From Symbiodinium natans (taxonomy: Eukaryota > Sar > Dinophyceae > Suessiales > Symbiodiniaceae): DNA of 25,000 bases. Positions 17,675-24,715 of the stretch are shown here, one piece after another (within the stretch, counting starts at the first letter, position 1; each line of letters starts with the position of its first letter). The notes under the pieces were generated by a model. It had not been told where the DNA came from. It did not search any database and worked only from the letters and a program-made list of their open reading frames with translations. Both the position numbers and the translations under genes were made by a program. The stretch covers positions 142,501 to 167,500 of the forward strand of contig CAJNDS010000002.1 of the NCBI GenBank assembly GCA_905221605.1, given 5' to 3'.

Positions 17675-17745
17675 GTACCCATGTGGTAGATACTTGAGCC
17701 CTAAAGATGGGCACCCCTTTAAGCAAGTATATACTATATGGGCAC
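17675..17745. repeat. Foldback element, copy C
   Basis: The left arm 17,675-17,706 (GTACCCATGTGGTAGATACT, then TGAGCCCTAAAG) pairs with the right arm 17,716-17,745, whose reverse complement is GTGCCCATATAGTATATACT followed by TGCTTAAAGG. The loop is about 9 nt. It sits between the TTTAGGG array at 17,457 and a CCCTAAA array starting at 17,748, only 2 bp away. Confidence 0.85.
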
Positions 17746-17747
17746 AA

Positions 17748-17782
17748 CCCTAAACCCTAAACCCTAAACCCTAAACCCTAAA
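17748..17782 (-). repeat. Telomeric array, 5 CCCTAAA units
   Basis: Five units immediately abutting foldback copy C. Confidence 0.95.
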
Positions 17783-18079
17783 CCTATAGGGATAGTTTGT
17801 GTATTAGAGGTATTGTGGGCTTCATAGCTTCATGGCTGAAGGGCTTGGGGCTTGCGGGAAACAGGGCTTCAGGGTTTAGGGTTTGGGGCTTAAGGCTGGA
17901 GCTCTAAACCCTAAACCCTAAACCCTAAACCCTGAACCCTAAACCCTTAACCCTTAAACCCTAAACCCTAAACCCCAAACACTAAACCGGGTTTGAGGGT
18001 TTGCAGGGTTGAGGGTGTGAGACCTGTCGGGCTTCGGATGGTCACATCGATGAAGGTTGTGGAGCTTGTGTTTATCTGC

Positions 18080-18180
18080 CTATATATGTATTGATATACC
18101 CTAAACCCTAAACCCTAAACCCTAAACCCTAAACCCTAAACCCTAACCCTATATATATATATGTATGTATGTGTCTGTAT
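18080..18180. repeat. Telomeric array inside a TA-rich microsatellite
   Basis: TATATATGTATTGATATA precedes six CCCTAAA units (18,099-18,140), and (TA)n plus (TATG)n follow. It looks as if the telomeric repeat lies within, or was inserted into, an AT-rich simple repeat. Confidence 0.8.
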
Positions 18181-18431
18181 CTATCCATGATGCTTGCTCT
18201 GCCTTTTTCACCTGGTGCTGCGTTGGGGTTTAGGACGTAAGCTTTGTTTATCGTGCTTGAGGGCTGTGGTTTGAAGGTTTAGGATTTAGGGTTTAGGGTT
18301 TAGGGTTTAGGGCACTGCTTGTTTGCAGTTTCTGGGCGAAACCGTCTACAGGGTTCGGAGTCTAAGCGTTTAGATGTGAAGCTTGGAATGCTGAACTCTT
18401 CACGAAACATCCCAAATCCCATACTGAGCGC

Positions 18432-18502
18432 CTGAACCCTGAACCCTGAACCCTAAACCCTAAACCCCAAACCCTAAACCCTAAACCCTAAACCCTAAAC
18501 CC
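18432..18502 (-). repeat. Telomeric array, about 10 units
   Basis: CCCTGAA x2-3, then CCCTAAA with one CCCCAAA. Confidence 0.95.
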
Positions 18503-18633
18503 TGCATGCAGCCTGAAAGTCCTGGAGCCCCAGCCCCCGCTGCAGCAGCCAAATAAGCAAAGGCCAAGCTGCAAACGCCCAAACATCCCTTAAACCACGC
18601 TTACCAACCTAGCAGGCTAGACCATACACCCTC

Positions 18634-18895
18634 TCATGACCAAAACCCAACACCCCTCATGCTCTGCAAAGTAAGTAACTCTGTGATGCCTTCAAGTTGA
18701 GTGGCAAAAGTAGAGTGCGCCTCGAGTTTCTGCAAGGACATGTTGTGGCACATCTATCCTGGTCGATTCCTTAGAAGTCCGGAACGCAGCGTGTGTTAGC
18801 TGCCTGTTGGCGAGCTCTTTCTCTCAGCCGTCTGCCTTCTCCAAGTCAAGCTCCTGGAGTCGTTGCACCAACGTCTCGAGTGTGCTCCAAGCAGC
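18634..18895 (-). pseudogene. Coding-like gene fragment truncated at a telomeric array
   Basis: On the minus strand one frame is coding-like from 18,895, right beside the TTTAGGG array at 18,902. It reads AAWSTLETLVQRLQELDLEK with heptad-like leucines, meets an in-frame TGA at 18,824-18,826, and continues as EKELANRQLTHAAFRTSKES to a TGA at 18,692-18,694. A second frame (18,753-18,634) starts MCHNMSLQKLEAHSTFATQL and ends after about 39 residues. The two frames overlap, so a frameshift, an intron or chance is involved. Coiled-coil character is suggested. I do not recognise the parent gene. The abrupt 5' end at the array suggests a captured or broken gene. Confidence 0.3.
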
Positions 18896-18901
18896 TTGGG
18901 G

Positions 18902-18985
18902 TTTAGGGTTTAGGGTTTAGGGTTTAGGGTTTAGGGTTTAGGGTTTAGGGTTTAGGGTTTAGGGTTTAGGGTTTAGGGTTTAGGG
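18902..18985 (+). repeat. Telomeric array, 12 perfect TTTAGGG units
   Basis: Twelve uninterrupted units beside the coding-like fragment. Confidence 0.95.
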
Positions 18986-19418
18986 ATGTCTCGAACCAGA
19001 GGCCTGCGAGGGAGCAGTCCCTTGCGAAGCGCATCTTCTGCACCACGCGCGGTAGGCTCCACGTCCTTCTGAACGCACTCACTGACCCCGGCCTGATTCG
19101 ACTTAGGGTCGGGTTTGAGGGTTGAGGGTTCCACGGGTTAAGGTTGATAGAACTGTTCACATCCTGGACAAAGTGTATGGCTTGTAGGGTTTAGGGTTTA
19201 GGGTTTAGGGTTTAGGGCAGGAGAAGCCTGCAAGGCTTCCTTGTTCTTGCGCAGACTGGGTTGATGAGGCATCCGAATCCCAAAACGGCGGGGAAAGGGT
19301 TTCTCTAAAATTCCTACCCTAAACCCTACACCCTCAACCCCAACACCTCTGAAATTCCTATCCCACACTCTCAAACTTCAACCCTAAGCCACTAAAGCCC
19401 TAAGCCGTAAATCGCAAA

Positions 19419-19572
19419 CCCTACACCCTACACCCTACACCCTACACCCTACACCCTACACCCTGAACCCTGAACCCTGAACCCTGAACCCTGAACCCTG
19501 AACCCTGAACCCTGAACCCTGAACCCTGAACCCTGAACCCTGAACCCTGAACCCTAAACCCTAAACCCTAAA
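19419..19572 (-). repeat. Block-homogenised variant array: CCCTACA x6, CCCTGAA x13, CCCTAAA x3
   Basis: Units are perfect within each block and the junctions are sharp at 19,460/19,461 and 19,551/19,552. The 7-base phase is kept across all three blocks. A shorter CCCTGAA run also occurs at 10,800 and 14,845. Confidence 0.95.
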
Positions 19573-19686
19573 CCCTAAGCCAGCTTTCAGGCCAGTGTCC
19601 ACCATGCCGGAAGTTTCCCTGCAATACCTAACGGCCCAAGCACTCTTTTGGAAGGGGCTTGGGAAGGAGGTCGTTAGGGCTTAGGG

Positions 19687-19735
19687 TTTAGGGTTTAGGG
19701 TTTAGGGTTTAGGGTTTAGGGTTTAGGGTTTAGGG
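19687..19735 (+). repeat. Telomeric array, 7 perfect TTTAGGG units
   Basis: Seven uninterrupted units, directly followed by CCCTAAAT. Confidence 0.95.
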
Positions 19736-19877
19736 CCCTAAATCAGGTCAGTAAGTACCCTGAAACTCCAAGTAATTGGGTTATAGGTTCAGAAAGCTTC
19801 GGGTTTCAGTCTGAGCGCCGCGCGTGGGTTTTGCATAAGGTTTAGCTTTTGAAGGGCTCCGCCGTCTCGGATTGGGG

Positions 19878-20014
19878 TTTAGGGTTTAGGGTTTAGGGTT
19901 TAGGGTTTAGGGTTTAGGGTTTAGGGTTTAGGGTTTAGGGTTTAGGGTTTAGGGGTTTAGGGGTTTAGGGGTTTAGGGGTTTGGGGTTTAGGGGTTTAGG
20001 GGTTTAGGGGTTTA
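19878..20014 (+). repeat. Telomeric array switching from 7-base to 8-base units
   Basis: Eleven TTTAGGG units (19,878-19,954), then about eight TTTAGGGG or TTTGGGG units. The 8-base form is the reverse complement of the CCCCTAAA array at 2,958. Confidence 0.95.
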
Positions 20015-20228
20015 GGCTTAGAGTTGCGGAGCTTCGTGGGGCTTTAATTTGCCGAGTGTCAGGTGCCCCCGGAAGTGTTATCCGCTCTGGCCGCTGTGAA
20101 GGGGAGAAACGAGCACAAACCCCCAAACCCTTCACCGTAAACCCGCAGACCCCCAAAACCCAACACCACAAAACCCGATACCCCAAAACCTAAACCCTAA
20201 AGACGAGATCCATTTTGTCTTTGCAACT

Positions 20229-20297
20229 CCAAACCCTAAACCCTAAACCCTAAACCTCAAACCCTAAACCCTAAACCCTAAGCCCTAAACCCTAAAC
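20229..20297 (-). repeat. Telomeric array, about 10 units
   Basis: CCCTAAA with one CCTCAAA and one CCCTAAG. Confidence 0.95.
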
Positions 20298-20630
20298 TTC
20301 GTCATTTTGGACGTTGTACCCTTTATGGCGCACAAGGGGAAGGAAAGGGGTCTATAGTTCATCTGCTAAGCATGCCTGCATGCCCCGCAACTTGAGGAGG
20401 TGCGGTTTAGGGTTCAAGGGTTTGGGGGTTTGAGGTTTGAGGTTTAGGGTTTAGGGTTCAAGGGTTTGGGGCTTGAGGTTTAGGGTTTAGACCTTGGGTT
20501 TAAGGTCTTAGAGGGCTCCGCTTAGAGTTTACGAAGGTCGGTCCTAACCCCCACGCCCCAAACAGGCCCCTAAAGCCCCGAACCGCTCAAACCTAAACCC
20601 TGAACCCTAAACTCATGGGGTCCCCCCAGA

Positions 20631-20739
20631 CCCAAAGAGCCCAATATTGCTTAATTAAGCAATATACCTTAAATCATATAGGGGTCCTGAATATGATTTA
20701 AGGAATATTTCTTAATTAAGCAATATTGGGCTCTTTGGG
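20631..20739. repeat. Large near-perfect hairpin, 49-bp arms
   Basis: The arms 20,631-20,679 and 20,691-20,739 are reverse complements with two mismatches in 49, around an 11-nt loop (AGGGGTCCTGA). Each arm contains its own palindrome, ATATTGCTTAATTAAGCAAT (22 bp perfect in the left arm with its final AT, one mismatch in the right), so a branched cruciform is possible. Weaker pairing (GGGG..CCCC) extends outward. The AT-rich arms contrast with their surroundings. It has no open reading frame, as expected for a MITE-like or foldback element. No clear target-site duplication is visible. Confidence 0.9.
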
Positions 20740-20864
20740 GAGCTCCCCTGAAAGGGTATCCCCAAGAATCCAAGACCTACAGAAATGGGGATTGCTTAGG
20801 GCGTACCCCTGTGGCGAGGACGCGGGACAACCAAAAGAAGAACTGCTAGAGCTGACCTTGAAGC

Positions 20865-20950
20865 CTAAACCCTGCAACCCAAAACCCTAAACCCTAAACC
20901 CGAAACCCTGAAACCTGAACCCTGAACCCTAAACCCCAACCCCAAACACT
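20865..20950 (-). repeat. Variant-rich CCCTAAA block
   Basis: CCCTAAA, CCCGAAA, CCCTGAA and CCCCAAC units. Confidence 0.85.
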
Positions 20951-21120
20951 GAACTCCAAACTCCCTGACTCCAAGCGGCTCTTCCCATTCCTCGAAGTAA
21001 GGTTGAACAATGCCATCGCCGCCCAGAATGCATTGCCTGTGCTGTTGTTTAGGGCTTTTGGGCTTAGAGGGGTTTGGGGTTTAGGGTTAGGATTTAGGGT
21101 TTAGGGTGTAGGGAACATTG

Positions 21121-21158
21121 AAACCCTAAACCCTAAACCCTAAACCCTAAACCCTAAA
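21121..21158 (-). repeat. Telomeric array, 5 CCCTAAA units
   Basis: Five perfect units preceded by a short TTTAGGG-type block. Confidence 0.95.
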
Positions 21159-21229
21159 GTTCTCGAGGCCGAGACCGAGGGTGGGTGGGAAGTGGGGCTC
21201 TTTCACTGGATGCACAGAATTTCAGAGGG

Positions 21230-21299
21230 TTTAGGGTTTAGGGTTTAGGGTTTAGGGTTTAGGGTTTAGGGTTTAGGGTTTAGGGTTTAGGGTTTAGGG
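21230..21299 (+). repeat. Telomeric array, 10 perfect TTTAGGG units
   Basis: Ten units, ending TTTAGCCC. Confidence 0.95.
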
Positions 21300-21442
21300 T
21301 TTAGCCCGGGCAAAAAGTTCTGTTAAGACCCTACTTCACCAGAGGGTCTTAGGGATTTTGCTGAAGACTAGAAACCCTGAAGCCCTTAGACCCCCTAATC
21401 CCTGAACCCTAAACCCTAAGCCCTACACCCTAAACCTCTCTT

Positions 21443-21445
<3 letters not shown>

Positions 21446-21477
<32 letters not shown>

Positions 21478-21508
21478 TTATTTATTTATTTATCTATTTT
21501 TTTATTTA
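21446..21508. repeat. (AT)n then (TTTA)n microsatellite
   Basis: About 13 AT dinucleotides, then about seven TTTA tetranucleotides and a short T run. Confidence 0.95.
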
Positions 21509-21534
21509 AACCTTTGTAAATTCGTCGAATAAGG

Positions 21535-21782
21535 CAAATCCTTCGTCGATTCAGGCAAGTCCTTCGTCGATTAAGGCAATCCTTAATCGACGAAGGACTT
21601 GGCTTGTTCGACGAAGGGCCGGATCCTGGCCACTCTCCGACATTCGTCGATTAAGCCAAGTCCTTCGTCTAATAAGCCAAGTCCTTCGTCGATGAAGCCA
21701 AGTCCTTCGTTGAATAAGAAAAATCCTTCGTCGAATAAGCCACGAATAAGGCAAGCCCTTCGTGATTAAGGCAAGTCCTTGG
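21535..21782. repeat. 20-24 bp tandem repeat (CCTTCGTCGATTAAGCCAAGT) with inverted units
   Basis: About ten diverged units share CCTTCGTCGA and (T/A)AAGCCAAGT. At 21,556-21,601 two units are inverted against each other, forming perfect 21-bp arms around the loop CAAT. The minus-strand frame through it gives a periodic RRTWLI-type peptide, a translation of the repeat rather than a protein I can support. Confidence 0.85.
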
Positions 21783-21789
21783 ATGGAAA

Positions 21790-22410
21790 CTTTAAATTTC
21801 CTTAATGTTCTGGTATTCTTTGGGGGGGGTTTTTTCCTAAGCCTGGAACCCCCTAATGACTATGAATGCTAGAACAGTGACCCTCTAGACCCTAAACCCT
21901 AGACCCCAAACCCCCACAAAAACCTAGTCAATCCCTGAAGAGACGAAGGGCCTGTCGGGTCTGGCATCATGCCTTCGGGGATCTCAAGGTTGAGCACTGA
22001 AGGCACAAACGGCCCTTACTTAGTTCATGGTTGGGATGATATTAAAATTTGAATTTGTTTTCCTTATTGGGTTTAAGTACCCTTGAAAATGTAAAATGGT
22101 ACCCAACTATGACAAAGTTACGCCGCAAGACCCCAGAATGTTTAGGGTGTAGGGCTAGGGTTTATAGGCTAGGATGACCCTTTAATGCCCACTGAGCAAA
22201 ACTCCTGAATATGACCCGCTTTGACTCAACAAAGGAAAATATGAAATGCACCCAGGGCCTGCCTAGTAGGGCTTAAGGTTGAGGGTTGAGAGTTTAGGGC
22301 CTTTAAGGTCCGCACAAAGCCCAAGCCCTCCAAGCAAAGGCTGGGAGGGGAGGGAGGTGGCAAACAGCCTTTCCATTTTCTAACCATGCACCACCACCCC
22401 ATAGCACCCG
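21790..22410. other. Spacer, no gene seen
   Basis: It includes scattered telomere-like words (21,880-21,910; 22,140-22,165; 22,262-22,290). A weak inverted repeat joins TTCATGGTTGGGATGATATT (about 22,023) and the reverse complement of AATGGTACCCAACTATGAC (about 22,095-22,113). No coding signal is visible. Confidence 0.5.
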
Positions 22411-23178
22411 CACCAGATCTTGCCCAAGAGACCCTCCTCAGAGGAAAGCAATCTCTTTCTGCAGATCCAACGGACCCCACGGGCCTTGCCCAAGAGACCC
22501 TCCTCACAGGAAAACAAAAAGGTACCTTTTTTCTGAACCCTAAAGCCTAAACCCTAAACCCTTCTGCAGAGCCAGAGCCCGCAGAAATGGTACCCTTTCC
22601 CTGCGGCCTTGCCCAAAAGGCCCTCGTCAAAGACCCCCCCAAAAAGAAAAAGCACCTTGTCCTTGCAGCCTTGCACAGGAAAGCAAAAATGTACCTTTTC
22701 TCTGCTTTTGCAGATCCGAAGCCCCAAAAAAGGTATCTTTTCCTGTGGCCTTGCGCAAGACACTCTCCTCACAGGAAAGCAAAAAAAGTACCGTTTTTCT
22801 GCTTCTGCAGATCCTAAGACCCCAGAAAAGGTTGCAAAAAAAAGTTTTTCTGCTTCTGCAGATCCAAAGGTCCAAAAAAAGGTCCCAAAAAGGTACCGGT
22901 TCCCGGGCCTTGCCCAAGAGACCCGCCTCACAGGAAAGCAAAATGGCACCTTTTTCTGTTTCTGCTTCTGCAGATGCAAAAGCCGCAAAAAAGGTACCTC
23001 TTCCCTGCGGCCTTGCCCAAGAGACCTTCCCACAGGAAAGCAAAAAAGGTATCATTATCCCCCGCTGCAGCTCCAAAGGCCCCCAAAAGAAGAAAAAGTA
23101 CCTTGTCCTTGCAGCCTCGCACATCCAAGGACCCCCAAAAAAAGTACCTTTTCCCTGCGGCCTTGCTCAAGAGACCCG
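22411..23178 (+). repeat. Irregular long tandem repeat, CTTGCCCAAGAGACCC family
   Basis: Seven copies of CTTGCCCAAGAGACCC or a variant begin near 22,420, 22,484, 22,608, 22,750, 22,908, 23,011 and 23,161, at intervals of 64-159 bp. Between them recur CTCACAGGAAAGCAAAAAAG, GGTACCTTTTTCTGCTTCTG and CAGATCCAAAGGCCCCAAAA. A telomeric insert (CCTAAACCCTAAACCC, about 22,540-22,560) interrupts one unit. Open frames longer than 230 nt occur in all six frames, including 198 codons on plus (22,609-23,205) and 165 on minus (22,627-23,124). Because every frame is open and the peptides repeat, I treat this as a stop-poor repeat rather than a gene. Confidence 0.85.
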
Positions 23179-23292
23179 CCTCATCTTCCTACCTCACTGT
23201 TGTAGGAGCGTGTTCGCCCTCCCCCGCCCTCCAAAGACAAAAACCCTGAGGGCCGTTTGGCTTCGCCCCCCACCCCCCCCCCACCTCATAAG

Positions 23293-23421
23293 TTTAGGGT
23301 TTAGGGTTTAGGAAGTTTAGGGTTTAGGGTTTAATTAGGGTTTAGGGTTTAGGGTTTAGGGTTTAGGGTTTAGGGTTTAGGGTTTAGGGTTTAGGGTTTA
23401 GGGTTTAGGGTTTAGGGTTTA
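23293..23421 (+). repeat. Telomeric array, up to 11 perfect units in a row
   Basis: Short TTTAGGG groups separated by GAAG and AATTAGGG are followed by eleven perfect units (23,341-23,417). It marks the left border of the AT-richer island. Confidence 0.95.
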
Positions 23422-23432
23422 GAAACTCTCAC

Positions 23433-23545
23433 GACTCTCGCCCACAACAAGATTTCTTATTCCAACTTCTGTGAGTGAGAAATTTCCTGACCCTCGCTTG
23501 CAAAAGCCGATTTCTTATTACCACCTTCGGCCGTATTCTCTGATA
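23433..23545. repeat. Diverged tandem duplication, period about 56 bp
   Basis: GACTCTCGCCCACAACAAG followed by ATTTCTTATTCCAACTTC (from 23,433) matches GACCCTCGCTTGCAAAAGCC followed by GATTTCTTATTACCACCTTC (from 23,489). It lies at the left end of the island with the integrase remnant and could be part of an element terminus. Confidence 0.55.
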
Positions 23546-23607
23546 AACGATCTACAGTAGGAATAAGGTTTAGGAATAAGGTAGTAACCAGTCATAATGA
23601 AATACTG

Positions 23608-24091
23608 TCATGGTTGCTTATTGCTCTCGCTTTTCCTCTTTCTTCCTGAATCATCGGTATTATTTTCGTCGCTTTTCGTTTTCATCAATTTGCTCTCGTA
23701 TGCTTTCTATCTCATCAATAATCATTTGAAGCCTAGTGTCGTAGCGAAAACGAGTCTTCCTTCAGATATTTCGTATCTGAAAAGAAAGTCTTTAATCTAT
23801 TCGCCCTCTCGCGTAACAAATCATTTGTAGCTTCAACTCAATCATGAAGTCAAGAACTTCAACCTTATCGCTCCGTATTATCTTAACATGTATAGTGGAT
23901 ATTTCTTTCAGTTTTGTATGTGAAAATTCTGTTTGAAGACGATCAACAGGAATTTCAATACTTATTCTGTCCTTGTGCTTACCAAAAAATAAGGAACTGC
24001 TTTTAGGTTTCTCGGGTTCGGCTTGTGGCGCTGGTGTTTCCTCTTCATCAACAAACTTATTAGGAACCTGCTCGTGTAATCGTTTGCGCAT
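23608..24091 (-). pseudogene. Unidentified coding sequence, probably frameshifted
   Basis: The main minus-strand frame (24,091-23,792, 99 codons) starts MRKRLHEQVPNKFVDEEETP and has a Pro/Glu/Ala/Lys-rich linker. Its better-structured part is GKHKDRISIEIPVDRLQTEF followed by KLKEISTIHVKIIRSDKVEV. Coding character continues downstream in other frames: 23,837-23,733 (RERANRLKTFFSDTKYLKED), 23,761-23,660 (MIIDEIESIREQIDENEKRR) and 23,685-23,608 (DDSGRKRKSESNKQP). This suggests a longer, charged, probably coiled-coil protein broken by small indels, or sequencing errors. Upstream, the same frame reads MKTVDSTIHHRR before a TAA at 24,107-24,109. It diverges from the integrase remnant across about 90 bp. 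The family is not recognised; it could be a cargo gene of the same element. A plus-strand frame at 23,597-23,830 is its antisense shadow. Confidence 0.45.
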
Positions 24092-24178
24092 TTCTGTCTG
24101 AGAAAATTATCTGCGGTGGTGAATTGTGCTATCCACGGTCTTCATAGTGGTTGGTTGGATTTTGCGTTTTAGTTCTAA

Positions 24179-24715
24179 CCGGTTGTGTTAGACATGTTTG
24201 TTGTCATTGTCGTAGGTTGCTTGATTTTGCTCCGTGTTGCGCTTTCCATAATTTCTACAGATGATGAAGACGCTTTGAACAAGGAGGCAATACAAAAGTA
24301 CTTGAAGGATCAGATCATAGAACATCACCGAACGAGGGCGCACCCAAATTTTAGTGAAAGAGCCATCCGCACTTCTAAAGATATGCTATGCAGAAGGGTT
24401 GAAGCAGATGAAAACGCAAGGAAAACCGAACATCTGATTGACAGATTGTATATTAGAAATATTATCAGCATGCAATAATCGAATGAAGCACTCGGCAACG
24501 GGATTTACGCTAAACGATGCTGGAAACCCAGAAACCAATTCAAAGTGAAGCTGAATTAAACGATGAGCGGCATCAAGAACCGTGTTTATTCTGATTTAGA
24601 TGTAGGCGACGAAGTTGAGAGGAAACGGGAACCGAATGAGAAAGAAAGAGAGGGCAACTGGTCGCAGAACATTGGTACAGTTGAAAAGGTTGAAAGCAAC
24701 TTAGGTCCAACATGA
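24179..24715 (+). pseudogene. Decayed DDE (rve) integrase, Maverick/Polinton- or retrovirus-like
   Basis: Such integrases insert an element's DNA into the host genome. Three frame segments in order carry the family's hallmarks. Frame 24,179-24,478 reads IISTDDEDALNKEAIQKYL, with the second catalytic Asp, then HPNFSERAIRTSKDML with the catalytic Glu at 24,356-24,358 (31 residues between the first Asp of TDDE and this Glu), then RRVEADE. Frame 24,438-24,545 continues with EILSACNNRMKHSATGFTLN, the conserved YNN..HSATG(F/Y)TP region. Frame 24,479-24,715, read past a TAA at 24,557-24,559, gives NRVYSDLDVGDEVERKREP and GNWSQNIGTVEKV, the SH3-like C-terminal tail. Two frame changes (near 24,435 and 24,535), the in-frame stop and the loss of the zinc-binding N-terminus and the first catalytic Asp mark it as inactive. 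The residues from 24,185 (LDMFVVIVVGCLILL) may be a remnant of the core or unrelated sequence. Family membership is judged from motif memory; the exact clade is not certain. Confidence 0.75.

Larger units (their letters stand above)
2060..23420. repeat. Region of interleaved interstitial telomeric arrays
   Basis: More than 80 short blocks of CCCTAAA or TTTAGGG, from 3 to 21 units, alternate with spacers of mostly 60-400 bp. Orientation changes about 60 times by eye. Perfect 7-base units dominate. Variants (TTTAGGGG, TTTGGGG, TTCAGGG, TGTAGGG, CTTAGGG) occur as local runs. The larger blocks are listed separately. A terminal telomere would have one orientation only, so this is an internal or subtelomeric region, or an assembly artefact. 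Most open frames of 60-90 codons across it read through the repeat (peptides such as NPKP, RVLGF) and are not genes. Confidence 0.95.

Noticed and set aside
21551-21754. Arg-rich repeat protein on the minus strand
   Set aside because: The peptide period equals the DNA repeat period, and the array contains an internal inversion that breaks any consistent protein repeat.
22554-23311. Frames of 159-198 codons in the 22.5-23.3 kb region as a gene
   Set aside because: All six frames are open and the peptides are periodic, so openness follows from the repeat unit rather than selection for a protein.
2060-23420. CRISPR array
   Set aside because: Short repeats alternate with spacers, but the repeats are 7-base telomeric units in variable numbers and both orientations, in a eukaryotic context.
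23293-23421. True chromosome end (terminal telomere)
   Set aside because: The array is followed by 1.5 kb of other sequence and more TTTAGGG repeats, so it is internal.
23597-23830. Hydrophobic 77-codon plus-strand frame as a membrane protein
   Set aside because: It is antisense to a more coding-like minus-strand region. Antisense of Lys/Glu-rich coding DNA readily gives Leu/Phe/Ser-rich frames.
24107-24559. Reassigned stop codons (TAA read as an amino acid)
   Set aside because: Coding-like sequence continues past TAA at 24,107-24,109 and at 24,557-24,559, but frame changes also occur in the same relic, so decay is the simpler explanation.
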